From assembly GCF_000717055.1 (NCBI RefSeq), contig NZ_JNXI01000034.1:8656-72655 (forward strand): a stretch of DNA of 64,000 bases, given 5' to 3'. Shown piece after piece: positions 26,096 through 35,009 of this stretch. The notes below the pieces were generated by a model. It did not search any database. It worked only from the letters and a program-made list of their open reading frames with translations, and was not told the DNA's origin. Position numbers and translations under genes: made by a program. Position 1 is the first letter of the stretch. Each line of letters begins with the position of its first letter. This DNA comes from Streptomyces iakyrus (GTDB lineage: Bacteria; Actinomycetota; Actinomycetes; Streptomycetales; Streptomycetaceae).

Positions 26096-26698
26096 TCAGC
26101 GCTGCTCGGTGCGGCGGGCGTACGCCCGGGCCGCGCGGGCGCGGTCGCCGCAGCGGGTGGAGCACCACTGGCGGCGGCCGTGGCGGAGCAGGAAGCGGCT
26201 GCACGGCGGGGAGCCGCAGGCCGTGAGGCGTTCGGCCGCGGGGGACGTGAGCAGATCCGCGGCGTCGGCGGCGAGGGTCGCCAGCGCGAGGTCGACGATC
26301 GCGGTGGTGGGGTGGGGGGTGGTCCGGTAGGGGCCGGTCCTGTCGTCCCACCGCAGCAGCGGGGCCGTCGGAACCCTGGTCATCGCGTCGTTGACCGCCG
26401 TCACCGCGGCGGGCAGGGCGGGTACGCCGTCGACGCGGGCGGCGAACAGGGACCTGACCTGTTCGCGCAGGGACCGCAGCTGGGCCGCGCACATCTCCCG
26501 CATACCGGCGTCGACCGGGGCGAGGCCTCGCTGGGCCAGCCAGTGGTTCGTCTGGGCGGGCGTGCCCAGGAGGTCGAACGTGCGCCCGCCGGGCATGGCG
26601 ATCGCGGTGTTGGCGAGGGCCAGGGAGGGGTGCTCTTCCTCGCCCTGCGCGGGCGGCGGGGCGGGTTGCTCGGTCACGGACTCCTCCATGCTTCTCAT
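26096..26698 (-). CDS. ABATE/CGNR zinc-finger transcription regulator
   Basis: A 200-residue protein. The N-terminal half (SLALANTAIAMPGGRTFDLL ...) fits the ABATE (stress-induced) domain. The C-terminus has the CGNR zinc finger ACGSPPCSRFLL...RQWCSTRCGDRARARA-like, with four cysteines for Zn and a CGDR in place of the usual CGNR. The family acts as DNA-binding regulators. Two starts, ATG 26698 and ATG 26689, are possible. It is divergent from the MBL-fold hydrolase, and the space between the two genes holds four alternating copies of one half-site, so it probably regulates both. Confidence 0.85.
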   Translation of the reverse strand: MRSMEESVTEQPAPPPAQGEEEHPSLALANTAIAMPGGRTFDLLGTPAQTNHWLAQRGLAPVDAGMREMCAAQLRSLREQVRSLFAARVDGVPALPAAVTAVNDAMTRVPTAPLLRWDDRTGPYRTTPHPTTAIVDLALATLAADAADLLTSPAAERLTACGSPPCSRFLLRHGRRQWCSTRCGDRARAARAYARRTEQR

Positions 26699-26770
26699 GG
26701 TACGGGTTGCCTGTATCCGTGAGAAGCGGCTACGGTCTTCTCACGGTTGAATCGCGTCTATCCGTGAGGT
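26691..26770. promoter_or_regulatory. Four-half-site operator between the CGNR and MBL genes
   Basis: CTTCTCATGG (26691-26700), CCGTGAGAAG (26717-26726), CTTCTCACGG (26737-26746) and CCGTGAGG (26762-26769) alternate in orientation. The middle two form a perfect 10-bp inverted repeat with a 10-base spacer; like-oriented copies lie ~45 bases apart. The first overlaps the start of the CGNR gene and the last forms the ribosome binding site of the MBL gene. Confidence 0.75.
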
Positions 26771-26775
26771 GCTGC

Positions 26776-27576
26776 ATGTCTTCCCTGCCCGTGACGGCCG
26801 ACTTCCCCATCCGCGTCCTCGGCGGCCCGACCGCCGTCTTCGAATACGGCGGCCTGCGCTTCCTGACCGACCCGACCTTCGACGCGCCCGGCGACTACCC
26901 CCGTCCCGGGGGCCCGCTCCTGACCAAGACCGCCCCCGCCGCCGGCAGCCCCGCCGACCTCGGCCGCATCGACGTGGTCCTGCTCTCCCACGACGAGCAC
27001 GCCGACAACCTGGACACCTCCGGCCGGGCCCTGCTCGCCGGCATACCGCTGACGCTGACCACGCCCGGCGGCGGGGGGCGCCTGCGCGAGAGCCTGGGCG
27101 ACAAGGTCAGGGGCCTGGCCGACTGGGAGTCCGTCGAAGTGGACCGGCCCGGCGGCGGCACGGTCACCGTGACCGGGGTCCCGGCCGTGCACGGCCCCGG
27201 TCCCCGCGAGCAGGTCGAGCCGTTCACCGGCCAGGTCGTCGGCTTCGTCCTGACCGGCGAAGGCCTGCCCACCGTCTACGTCAGCGGCGACAACGCCTCA
27301 CTCGACGCGGTCCGGGCGATCGCCGGCCGCTTCGCCCCCGTCGACACGGCCGTGCTCTTCGCGGGCGCGCCCCGCTTCCCCGTCCTCTTCGACAACCAGG
27401 TCCTCGTCCTGGACAGCGGTATGGCCGCGGAGGCCACCCGGATCCTCGGTGCCCGCCGCGTCGTCCCCGTCCACTACGACAGCTGGGCCCACTTCACCGA
27501 AGGCGGCGACGCGCTGGAGGCCGCCTTCACCGCCGCCGGTCTCGCCGACCGGCTGGACTGGGGCAAGGGCGCCTGA
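26776..27576 (+). CDS. Metallo-beta-lactamase-fold (UlaG-like) hydrolase
   Basis: A 266-residue protein beginning FPIRVLGGPTAVFEYGGLRF and DPTFDAPGDY, the opening of the UlaG/YcbL-type MBL fold. The metal motif reads SHDEHADNLD (H-x-x-H-x-D form), then VPAVHGPG gives the next histidine, VYVSGDNAS the bridging Asp and VPVHYDSWAHF the final histidine. It is probably a soluble cytoplasmic hydrolase of unknown substrate. The ATG at 26776 has GAGG six bases upstream, inside the last operator half-site. It ends seven bases from the convergent reductase gene. Confidence 0.88.
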   Translation: MSSLPVTADFPIRVLGGPTAVFEYGGLRFLTDPTFDAPGDYPRPGGPLLTKTAPAAGSPADLGRIDVVLLSHDEHADNLDTSGRALLAGIPLTLTTPGGGGRLRESLGDKVRGLADWESVEVDRPGGGTVTVTGVPAVHGPGPREQVEPFTGQVVGFVLTGEGLPTVYVSGDNASLDAVRAIAGRFAPVDTAVLFAGAPRFPVLFDNQVLVLDSGMAAEATRILGARRVVPVHYDSWAHFTEGGDALEAAFTAAGLADRLDWGKGA

Positions 27577-27583
27577 CCTGGCG

Positions 27584-28231
27584 TCACTTGCGCCAGAAGA
27601 GGTGATGGACCACCCCGCTGGGACTCGGCACCACGTCGCAGTGGAAGCGGTCGAGCAGTTCCTCGGGCGACTCCCACAGCCGTGAGCCGGACCCGAGCAC
27701 CACGCCGGGCGAGACCGCCACGTGCAGCGTGTCCACCAGGTCGGCGTCCAGGAACTCCCGGACGGTCGCCGCCCCGCCGCCCAGTCGTACGTCCTTGCCC
27801 CCGGCCGCCTTGCGCGCCTGGGCCAGGACCTCGGCCGGATCCCCGCCCACGAAGTGGAACGTCGTGTCGGAGAGGGTGAACGAGGGGCGCTCGTGGTGCG
27901 TCATCACGAACACCGGCGTGTGGAACGGCGGCTCGTCGCCCCACCAGCCCTGCCAGTCGTGGTTCTCCCAAGGGCCGCGCTGCGGGCTGAACTTGTTGCG
28001 GCCCATGATCTCGGCGCCGATGTTGTGGTGGAAGTCGCGCACCAGGTAGTCGTCCAGGCCCCGGCTCCCGCCCGGGTCGGTGCGGTTCGGCCAGCTCGCC
28101 GTCGCGCCGGCCCAGGCGAACATCGTCCCCGGGTCGGCGTGGCCGAACGGCCGCTCCAGGCTCTGGCCCTCACCGGCACCGAATCCGTCACTCGAGACGT
28201 TGAAGTTCTGTACGCGCAGCAGCTGGGTCAC
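27584..28231 (-). CDS. Dihydrofolate reductase-fold family protein
   Basis: A 215-residue member of the RibD-C/DHFR-like family. The N-terminal strand is VQNFNVSSDGFGAGEGQSLE. IMGRNKFSPQRGPW and VFVMTHHERP follow, then DVRLGGGAATVREFLDADLVD for NADPH binding, and a VVLGSGSRLW strand. It is a paralogue of the type seen at 22830 but of another subfamily. GTG start with AGGAGCGCC upstream. The substrate is unknown; it may share promoter control with the cupin gene that follows in the same direction upstream. Confidence 0.87.
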   Translation of the reverse strand: MTQLLRVQNFNVSSDGFGAGEGQSLERPFGHADPGTMFAWAGATASWPNRTDPGGSRGLDDYLVRDFHHNIGAEIMGRNKFSPQRGPWENHDWQGWWGDEPPFHTPVFVMTHHERPSFTLSDTTFHFVGGDPAEVLAQARKAAGGKDVRLGGGAATVREFLDADLVDTLHVAVSPGVVLGSGSRLWESPEELLDRFHCDVVPSPSGVVHHLFWRK

Positions 28232-28335
28232 GGCGCTCCTCCTGTGATCAATGCAAGAGATCGATGCAAGAGAGACCGCCCGGACCGGCGAAACTCATCG
28301 GCGCGGGCCCGGCGCATCGAAGACCGCGGCTTGCT

Positions 28336-28701
28336 TCAGCCGGCCTGCGCCACCACGTGGTCGATCACCTGCTGGAAGTCCTCGGTCGGCGAGAACTCCA
28401 CCAGCTCGCTGTCCTCCAGCGCCACCGGTACATGGCCGGGGCCCCAGTAGTACGCCTGCCCCGCCTCGTACTCCTCCTCGCCCGCTGCCGTGCGCATCCT
28501 GATCCGGCCCTTGAGCAGGTAGCCCCAGTGCGGGCACTGGCAGGCGTCGTCGGGCAGGCCCTTGAGGGCCGGGCCCATGTCCGTGCCCTGGGGGAGGGTG
28601 ATGTAGCCCACCGACAGGCCGCCGCCGATCGGCATCATGCGCAGTTCCACGCCGTCGCCTTCGAGGGCGACGGGTACGTCGTTCCGGGTCGCCGCCGTCA
28701 T
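28336..28701 (-). CDS. Cupin domain protein
   Basis: A 121-residue single-domain cupin. The first motif reads CPHWGYLLKGRIRMRTAAGE, the second YYWGPGHVPVALEDSELVEF. The metal ligands are only partly canonical, with one clear His per motif, so it may bind rather than convert a ligand. GGAGGAACC precedes the ATG. It is transcribed towards the reductase gene and away from the ribose operon. Confidence 0.8.
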   Translation of the reverse strand: MTAATRNDVPVALEGDGVELRMMPIGGGLSVGYITLPQGTDMGPALKGLPDDACQCPHWGYLLKGRIRMRTAAGEEEYEAGQAYYWGPGHVPVALEDSELVEFSPTEDFQQVIDHVVAQAG

Positions 28702-28838
28702 GGTTCCTCCGCTCCGGCCCGCCAGGGCCTCGAACGCCCCACAGGAAACCCCCGTACCTCCAGCCTGGCCCGCCGGGCCGCGCCCCGCGACATCACGATC
28801 CGGTCAAGAGGTACCGCCGGGGGCTTGATTCGGCCGTG

Positions 28839-28878
28839 TGTAATCGATTCCATGCTCCCGTCGATGTAATCGATTCCA
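28839..28878. promoter_or_regulatory. Two LacI/RbsR-type operators
   Basis: TGTAATCGATTCCA occurs twice, at 28839-28852 and 28865-28878, with a 26-base step. The core AATCGATT is a perfect palindrome with the central CG expected for LacI-family proteins. The sites lie 50-90 bases ahead of the LacI gene that heads the ribose operon, fitting autoregulation of the whole operon. Confidence 0.85.
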
Positions 28879-28929
28879 CGAGCGCGCACCCCGTGCTCCC
28901 CGACTGATCCACGAGGAGGTGGAGCGGCG

Positions 28930-29949
28930 GTGGCCAGCATCAAGGACGTCGCTGCGGAGGCCGGCGTCTCCGTCGCCACGGTCTCGCGCGTCCTGAACGA
29001 CCACCCGTCGGTCAGCGCCGACGCACGCACCCGCGTACTGGCCGCCGTCGAGACCCTGGGCTACCGCCCGAACGCCGTCGCCCGCTCCCTGCGCACCGAC
29101 CAGACCCACACCCTCGGCCTGGTCATCAGCGACGTGATGAACCCCTACTTCACCGAGCTGGCCCGCTCCGTCGAGGAGGAGGCCCGCGCCCTCGGCTACA
29201 GCGTCATCATCGGCAACGCCGACGAGCGGCCGGACCTCCAGGACCACCACGTACGCACCCTGCTGGACCGGCGGATCGACGGACTGCTCGTCTCCCCGAC
29301 GGACGGCGGCTCGCCGCTGATGCTGGACGCCGCGCGGGCCGGGACGCCCATGGTCTTCGTGGACCGCTGGATCCCGGGCGTCGACGTGCCGGTGGTGCGG
29401 TCGGACGGGCGGGGTGCCGTACGGGACCTCGTGGCGCATCTGCACGGGCTCGGGCACCGCAGGCTCGCCATCATCGCGGGCCCTGCGGCGACCACGACCG
29501 GCCGCGAGCGCGTGGAGGCCTTCCGGGAGGCGCTCGCCGCGTACGGACTCGACCTGCCCGACGCCTACATAGGGCAGGGCGACTTCCAGGCCGAGAGCGG
29601 CCGGCTGGTCACCGAGGGCTTCCTCGACCTGGCCGAGCCGCCCGAGGTCGTCTTCGCCGCCGACAACCTGATGGCGCTCGGCGCCCTGGACGCCGTCCGC
29701 GCGCGAGGCCTGCGCGTACCCGACGACCTCGCGCTGGCCGCGTTCGACGACATCCGGTGGTTCGTGCACACCGATCCGCCGGTCACCGCGATCGCCCAGC
29801 CCACGGGCGAGCTGGGCCGGGCCGCCGTACGGGCCCTGGTCGACCGCATCGAGGGACGGCCCGGCCAGTCCGTGACCCTCCCCGCCCGGCTCGTCGTACG
29901 CCGCTCGTGCGGCGAGGACCCCACCCCAGTGCAAAGGAGCACGACGTGA
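28930..29949 (+). CDS. rbsR: LacI family repressor of the ribose operon (RbsR-like)
   Basis: A 339-residue regulator with HTH ASIKDVAAEAGVSVATVSRV, hinge NAVARSLRT and a ribose-binding-protein-like effector domain (LGLVISDVMNPYFTELARSV; FDDIRWFVHTDPPVTAI). It starts at GTG after GAGGAGGTGGAG. It is the first gene of the rbs operon and overlaps rbsA by GTGA. The two AATCGATT operators lie just upstream. The name follows from position; no ligand evidence is in the sequence. Confidence 0.88.
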   Translation: MASIKDVAAEAGVSVATVSRVLNDHPSVSADARTRVLAAVETLGYRPNAVARSLRTDQTHTLGLVISDVMNPYFTELARSVEEEARALGYSVIIGNADERPDLQDHHVRTLLDRRIDGLLVSPTDGGSPLMLDAARAGTPMVFVDRWIPGVDVPVVRSDGRGAVRDLVAHLHGLGHRRLAIIAGPAATTTGRERVEAFREALAAYGLDLPDAYIGQGDFQAESGRLVTEGFLDLAEPPEVVFAADNLMALGALDAVRARGLRVPDDLALAAFDDIRWFVHTDPPVTAIAQPTGELGRAAVRALVDRIEGRPGQSVTLPARLVVRRSCGEDPTPVQRSTT

Positions 29950-31466
29950 GCAACGCGGACGAGTTGCTGCGCATCGAGGGCATACGGAAGACCTTCCCGG
30001 GCGTGGTCGCGCTGGACGGCGTCGACTTCGACCTGCGCCGGGGCGAGGTGCACGTCCTGCTCGGTGAGAACGGTGCCGGCAAGAGCACCCTCATCAAAAT
30101 GCTCTCCGGCGCCTACACCCCCGACGCCGGGCGGATCCTGGTCGGCGGCGAGGAGACGCGCATCCAGGGCGCGCAGGACTCCGAGCGGCTCGGGATCGCC
30201 ACGATCTACCAGGAGTTCAACCTGGTACCCGATCTGACGGTCGCCGAGAACATCTTCCTCGGGCGCCAGCCGCGCCGGTTCGGGATGATCGACCGGAAGA
30301 GGATGGAGGCCGACGCCGAGGTCCTGCTGAAGCGGGTCGGCGTGAGCGTGTCCCCCCGCGCCCGGGTCCGTGAACTCGGCATCGCACGCCTCCAGATGGT
30401 CGAGATCGCCAAGGCGCTCAGCCTGGACGCCCGCGTGCTGATCATGGACGAGCCGACCGCCGTGCTCACCTCCGAGGAGGTCGACAAGCTCTTCGCGATC
30501 GTGCGCACGCTGCGCGAGGACGGCGTCGGCATCGTCTTCATCACCCACCACCTGGAGGAGATCGCCGCACTCGGCGACCGGGTGACCGTCATCCGCGACG
30601 GGAAGAGCGTCGGGCAGGTCCCCGCCTCCACCCCCGAGGACGAGCTCGTCCGGCTCATGGTCGGCCGCTCCATCGAGCAGCAGTACCCGCGTGAACGCGC
30701 CGACCGGGGCGCCGCGTTGCTCACCGTCGAGGGACTCACCCGGGAGGGCGTCTTCCACGACGTCGGCTTCGAGGTGCGCGCCGGTGAGGTCGTCGGCATC
30801 GCCGGGCTGGTCGGCGCGGGCCGTACCGAGGTCGTCCGCGCGGTCTTCGGGGCCGACTCGTACGACAAGGGCACGGTGAAGGTGTCCGGCGCCCCGGTCG
30901 TCAAGTACGACGTCAACGCGGCGATGACCGCCGGGATCGGGCTCGTCCCCGAGGACCGCAAGGGCCAGGGCCTGGTGCTGGACGCCTCCGTCGAGGAGAA
31001 CCTCGGCCTGGTGACCCTGCGGTCGGCCACGCGCGGTGGGCTCGTCGACCTCAAGGGGCAGCGCGCGGCCGCCGAACGCATCGCCAAGCAGCTCGGCGTG
31101 CGGATGGCCGGACTCGGCCAGCACGTGCGCACCCTCTCCGGCGGCAACCAGCAGAAGGTCGTCATCGGCAAGTGGCTGCTCGCCGACACCAAGGTGCTGA
31201 TCCTCGACGAGCCGACCCGCGGCATCGACGTGGGCGCCAAGGTCGAGATCTACCAGCTCGTCAACGAACTCACCGCCGCCGGCGCGGCCGTCCTGATGAT
31301 CTCCAGCGACCTTCCCGAGGTGCTCGGCATGAGCGACCGGGTGCTGGTCATGGCACAGGGCCGGATCGCCGGTGAACTCTCCGCCGACGAGGCGACCCAG
31401 GACGCCGTCATGGCACTCGCAGTAAGCAACCCCGGCACGGACAAGGAGGCCTCCCGTGGCCACTGA
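29946..31466 (+). CDS. rbsA: Ribose/sugar ABC transporter ATP-binding protein
   Basis: A 506-residue protein with two tandem NBDs, the hallmark of the CUT2 class. NBD1 has Walker A GENGAGKST and Walker B LIMDEPTAVL. NBD2 has a degenerate Walker A region (GLVGAGRTE), signature LSGGNQQKV and Walker B LILDEPTRGID. The degenerate second Walker A is normal for RbsA. GTG start overlapping the regulator's stop; the 3' end overlaps the permease start by 11 bases. Confidence 0.95.
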   Translation: MSNADELLRIEGIRKTFPGVVALDGVDFDLRRGEVHVLLGENGAGKSTLIKMLSGAYTPDAGRILVGGEETRIQGAQDSERLGIATIYQEFNLVPDLTVAENIFLGRQPRRFGMIDRKRMEADAEVLLKRVGVSVSPRARVRELGIARLQMVEIAKALSLDARVLIMDEPTAVLTSEEVDKLFAIVRTLREDGVGIVFITHHLEEIAALGDRVTVIRDGKSVGQVPASTPEDELVRLMVGRSIEQQYPRERADRGAALLTVEGLTREGVFHDVGFEVRAGEVVGIAGLVGAGRTEVVRAVFGADSYDKGTVKVSGAPVVKYDVNAAMTAGIGLVPEDRKGQGLVLDASVEENLGLVTLRSATRGGLVDLKGQRAAAERIAKQLGVRMAGLGQHVRTLSGGNQQKVVIGKWLLADTKVLILDEPTRGIDVGAKVEIYQLVNELTAAGAAVLMISSDLPEVLGMSDRVLVMAQGRIAGELSADEATQDAVMALAVSNPGTDKEASRGH

Positions 31467-33405
31467 CACGCTCAAGAGCACGACGGGCGCGGGTGGCGCC
31501 TCGGGAGGCCTGCGCCGCCTCCTGCTCGACAACGGCGCGCTCACCGCGCTCATCGTCCTCGTCATCGCGATGTCGGCGCTGTCCGGCGACTTCCTGACGA
31601 CGGACAACCTCCTCAACGTCGGCGTGCAGGCGGCCGTGACCGCCATCCTCGCCTTCGGTGTCACGTTCGTGATCGTCTCCGCGGGCATCGACCTGTCGGT
31701 CGGCTCGGTCGCCGCGCTGTCCGCCACGGTCCTCGCCTGGAGCGCCACCTCGGCGGGCGTCCCGGTCTTCCTCGCCGTGCTCCTCGCCATAGCGACGGGC
31801 ATCGTCTGCGGCCTGGTCAACGGCATCCTGATCTCCTACGGCAAGCTGCCGCCGTTCATCGCCACGCTGGCCATGCTGTCCGTGGCCCGCGGCCTGTCCC
31901 TCGTCATCTCCGAGGGCTCCCCGATCGCCTTCCCCGGCTCCGTCTCCCACCTCGGCGACACGCTCGGCGGCTGGCTGCCGGTGCCGGTCCTGGTGATGGT
32001 GTTCATGGGCCTGATCGCGGCCTTCGTGCTCGGCCGGACCTACATCGGCCGCTCGATGTACGCGATCGGCGGCAACGAGGAGGCCGCGCGGCTGTCCGGC
32101 CTGCGCGTCAAGAAGCAGAAGCTCGCCATCTACGCCTTCTCGGGCGTCTTCGCCGCCGTCGCCGGTGTCGTCCTCGCCGCCCGCCTCTCCTCCGCGCAGC
32201 CCCAGGCCGCCGACGGCTACGAGCTGGACGCGATCGCCGCCGTCGTCATCGGCGGCGCCTCCCTCGCGGGCGGCACCGGCAAGGCGTCCGGCACGCTCAT
32301 CGGCGCGCTGATCCTGGCCGTGCTGCGCAACGGGCTGAACCTGCTGAACGTCTCGGCGTTCTGGCAGCAGGTCGTGATCGGTGTCGTCATCGCGCTCGCG
32401 GTGCTGTTCGACACCCTGCGGCGCAAGGCGGGGGCGACCCCGGTGGCCGGTGCCTCCGGAGGAGGCAAGGGCAGGCAGGCGGCGACGTACGGGCTCGCGG
32501 CCGCGGTCACCGTCGCGATCGTCGGCGCGACGTCCTTCCTGCACAACGGCTCCTCCGCCGCGAGCAGCCCCAAGATGGGCCTGTCGCTGTCGACCCTCAA
32601 CAACCCCTTCTTCGTGCAGATCCGGGCGGGTGCCGAGGCCGAGGCGGAGAAGCGGGGCGTGGACCTGACCGTCACCGACGCCCAGAACGACGCCTCCCAG
32701 CAGGCCAACCAGCTGCAGAACTTCACCAGCTCCGGGCTCGGCGCGATCATCGTCAACCCGGTGGACTCGGACGCCGCGAGCAATTCCGTGAAGGCCGCCG
32801 ACCAGGCGAAGATCCCGGTCATCGCGGTCGACCGGGGCGTCAACAAGGCGTCGGTGGACGCCCTCGTCGCCTCCGACAACGTGGCCGGCGGTGAACTCGC
32901 CGCCAAGACCATCGCCGACAAGCTGGGCGGCAAGGGCAAGATCGTGATCCTCCAGGGCCAGGCCGGCACGTCCGCGGCCCGGGAGCGGGCGCAGGGCTTC
33001 GCCGACGGACTCAAGGCCTTCCCGGGCATCCAGGTCGTGGCCCAGCAGCCCGCCGACTTCGACCGCACCAAGGGCCTCGACGTCATGTCGAACCTGCTCC
33101 AGGCCCACCCGGACGTCCAGGGCGTCATCGCCGCCAACGACGAGATGGCGCTCGGCGCGATCAAGGCCCTGGGCTCCAAGGCCGGCACGTCGGTCTCGGT
33201 CGTCGGCTTCGACGGCACGCCGGACGGACTGAAGGCGGTCGAGGGCGGCACCCTGTACGCGTCGGTGGCGCAGCAGCCGTCCCAGCTCGGGAAGATCGCC
33301 GTGGACAACGCCCTGCGAGCCCTGAAGGGCGAGAAGGTCGAGGAGACGGTGAAGGTGCCGGTGAAGGTGGTCACCAAGGAGAACGTGGCCGGCTTCAGCG
33401 GCTGA
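31456..33405 (+). CDS. Ribose ABC permease fused to its substrate-binding protein (RbsC-RbsB)
   Basis: A 649-residue fusion. Residues ~1-325 are a CUT2 permease: multiple helices, SAGIDLSVGSVAALSATVLA, GGNEEAARLSGLRVKKQKLA coupling loop and GGASLAGGTG. A basic linker, an extra helix (~344-362, AAAVTVAIVGATSFL) and a Ser/Ala spacer lead to residues ~375-649, a ribose-binding protein (SLSTLNNPFFVQIRAGAEAE; IVNPVDSDA; VDRGVNK; ANDEMALGAIKALG; FDGTPDGLKAVEGG). The binding protein has no signal peptide or lipobox of its own; the extra helix places it outside. This keeps one binding domain per permease subunit. Starts at GTG. Confidence 0.93.
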   Translation: MATDTLKSTTGAGGASGGLRRLLLDNGALTALIVLVIAMSALSGDFLTTDNLLNVGVQAAVTAILAFGVTFVIVSAGIDLSVGSVAALSATVLAWSATSAGVPVFLAVLLAIATGIVCGLVNGILISYGKLPPFIATLAMLSVARGLSLVISEGSPIAFPGSVSHLGDTLGGWLPVPVLVMVFMGLIAAFVLGRTYIGRSMYAIGGNEEAARLSGLRVKKQKLAIYAFSGVFAAVAGVVLAARLSSAQPQAADGYELDAIAAVVIGGASLAGGTGKASGTLIGALILAVLRNGLNLLNVSAFWQQVVIGVVIALAVLFDTLRRKAGATPVAGASGGGKGRQAATYGLAAAVTVAIVGATSFLHNGSSAASSPKMGLSLSTLNNPFFVQIRAGAEAEAEKRGVDLTVTDAQNDASQQANQLQNFTSSGLGAIIVNPVDSDAASNSVKAADQAKIPVIAVDRGVNKASVDALVASDNVAGGELAAKTIADKLGGKGKIVILQGQAGTSAARERAQGFADGLKAFPGIQVVAQQPADFDRTKGLDVMSNLLQAHPDVQGVIAANDEMALGAIKALGSKAGTSVSVVGFDGTPDGLKAVEGGTLYASVAQQPSQLGKIAVDNALRALKGEKVEETVKVPVKVVTKENVAGFSG

Positions 33406-33479
33406 CATCGGGGAACGGCCGGGCGGTCACCCACAGCCGGCGCACCGCCCGGCCATGTCACTCACGTGGGGAGCAACTC

Positions 33480-34382
33480 ATGTACGACTACGACCTCCTG
33501 GTCGTGGGGTCGGCCAACGCCGACCTGGTGATCGGAGTGGAGCGCCGGCCCGGTGCCGGCGAGACCGTGCTCGGCTCCGACCTGGCCGTCCACCCCGGCG
33601 GCAAGGGCGCCAACCAGGCGGTGGCCGCCGCCCGGCTCGGTGCCCGTACGGCGCTGCTGGCCCGGGTCGGCGACGACGCGCACGGCCGGCTGCTGCTGGA
33701 CTCGCAGCGGGAGGCCGGCGTCGACACGGTGGGTGTCCTGGTGGGCGGCGCGCCGACCGGCGTCGCGCTGATCACGGTCGACCCGTCCGGGGACAACAGC
33801 ATCGTCGTCTCGCCCGGCGCGAACGGCCGCCTCACCCCGGAGGACGTCAGGGCCGCCGGGTGCCTCTTCCAGGGCTCCCGGGTGGTGTCGGCGCAGCTGG
33901 AGATCCCGCTGGAGACGGTCGTGGAGGCCGTACGGAGCCTGGCACCGGAGAGCCGTTTCGTGCTGAACCCCTCGCCGCCGCGGCCCCTGCCGCGGGAGGT
34001 GCTGGCGGCCTGCGACCCGCTGATCGTGAACGAGCACGAGGCGAAGGTGATCCTGGGCGACTCCGCCGTCGGGGACTCCCCCGAGGACTGGGCGCGGATC
34101 CTCCTCGCCAAGGGCCCGAAGTCGGTGGTGGTGACGCTGGGCGCGGAAGGCGCGCTGGTGGCGTCGGCGGAGGGCGTCTCGCGCGTCCCGGCCGTGCAGG
34201 TGGACGCGGTGGACACGACGGGCGCCGGCGACTCCTTCACCGCCGCGCTGGCCTGGCGGCTGGGTGCGGGTGAGTCCCTGGCCCAGGCGGCGGCGTACGC
34301 GGTGCGGGTGGGTGCCGCGACCGTGACGAAGGAGGGCGCGCAGGCGTCCTTCCCGACGGCGGCGGAGGTCGCCGGCTCATGA
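33480..34382 (+). CDS. rbsK: Ribokinase
   Basis: A 300-residue PfkB kinase. The N-terminal glycine motif is VHPGGKGANQAVAAARLGA (PfkB signature 1) and the second signature is DTTGAGDSFTAALAW with the catalytic Asp. It phosphorylates D-ribose to ribose 5-phosphate after import. It is 74 bases behind the permease fusion and overlaps rbsD by ATGA, so translation is coupled. GGGGAG precedes the ATG. Confidence 0.95.
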   Translation: MYDYDLLVVGSANADLVIGVERRPGAGETVLGSDLAVHPGGKGANQAVAAARLGARTALLARVGDDAHGRLLLDSQREAGVDTVGVLVGGAPTGVALITVDPSGDNSIVVSPGANGRLTPEDVRAAGCLFQGSRVVSAQLEIPLETVVEAVRSLAPESRFVLNPSPPRPLPREVLAACDPLIVNEHEAKVILGDSAVGDSPEDWARILLAKGPKSVVVTLGAEGALVASAEGVSRVPAVQVDAVDTTGAGDSFTAALAWRLGAGESLAQAAAYAVRVGAATVTKEGAQASFPTAAEVAGS

Positions 34383-34768
34383 AGAAGGCCGGGATACTGA
34401 ACCGCCACCTCGCCGGTGCGCTGGCCGAACTCGGTCACGGCGACGGGGTGCTGGTGTGCGACGCGGGCATGCCCATCCCCGACGGCCCCCGGGTGGTGGA
34501 CCTGGCCTTCCGGGCCGGGGTGCCGGCGTTCGCCGAGGTGCTGGACGGGCTGCTGGCCGAGCTGGTGGTCGAGGGTGCGACGGCGGCGCAGGAGCTGCGG
34601 GACGCCAACCCGGAGGCGTCGGCGCTGCTGGAGGGGCACTTCCCCGGGCTGCGCCTGGTGTCGCACGAGCGGCTCAAGGAGCTCTCGGCGGGGGCCCGCC
34701 TGATCGTCCGCACGGGCGAGGCACGGCCGTACGCGAACGTCCTGCTGCGATGCGGTGTCTTCTTCTGA
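34379..34768 (+). CDS. rbsD: D-ribose pyranase
   Basis: A 129-residue RbsD. It begins KKAGILNRHLAGALAELGHG, and the conserved VCDAGMPIP, VVDLAF and the C-terminal IVRTGEARPYANVLLRCGV are all present. The family interconverts beta-pyranose and beta-furanose forms of ribose before phosphorylation. Last gene of the operon, followed by a strong terminator. Confidence 0.95.
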   Translation: MKKAGILNRHLAGALAELGHGDGVLVCDAGMPIPDGPRVVDLAFRAGVPAFAEVLDGLLAELVVEGATAAQELRDANPEASALLEGHFPGLRLVSHERLKELSAGARLIVRTGEARPYANVLLRCGVFF

Positions 34769-34805
34769 AGCCCCTGGACGGCAGCGGCCGCCCCGGAACG
34801 GTTTC

Positions 34806-34837
34806 GAGGGGGCCCGGTCCGTCGACCGGGCCCCCTC
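34806..34837 (+). terminator. Terminator of the ribose operon
   Basis: A perfect 14-bp stem (GAGGGGGCCCGGTC / GACCGGGCCCCCTC) with the loop CGTC, 37 bases after the rbsD stop, followed by a pyrimidine-rich CTTTCCCC. Confidence 0.88.
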
Positions 34838-35009
34838 GGCCTTTCCCCTCCCGTCAGGAACCCCCGCGATCCCCCCAGATCCCCTCCCCCAAAGGTCCTG
34901 ACACCAAGTACGACCCGCGGGGGACGGGAAGGGTTGCACGGCTGAGTAAGAAATTCTTGCCGGTTTCTTGAGGAACTCTCCCGGGCCGCAGCGGCGTACG
35001 CTGAACGCC

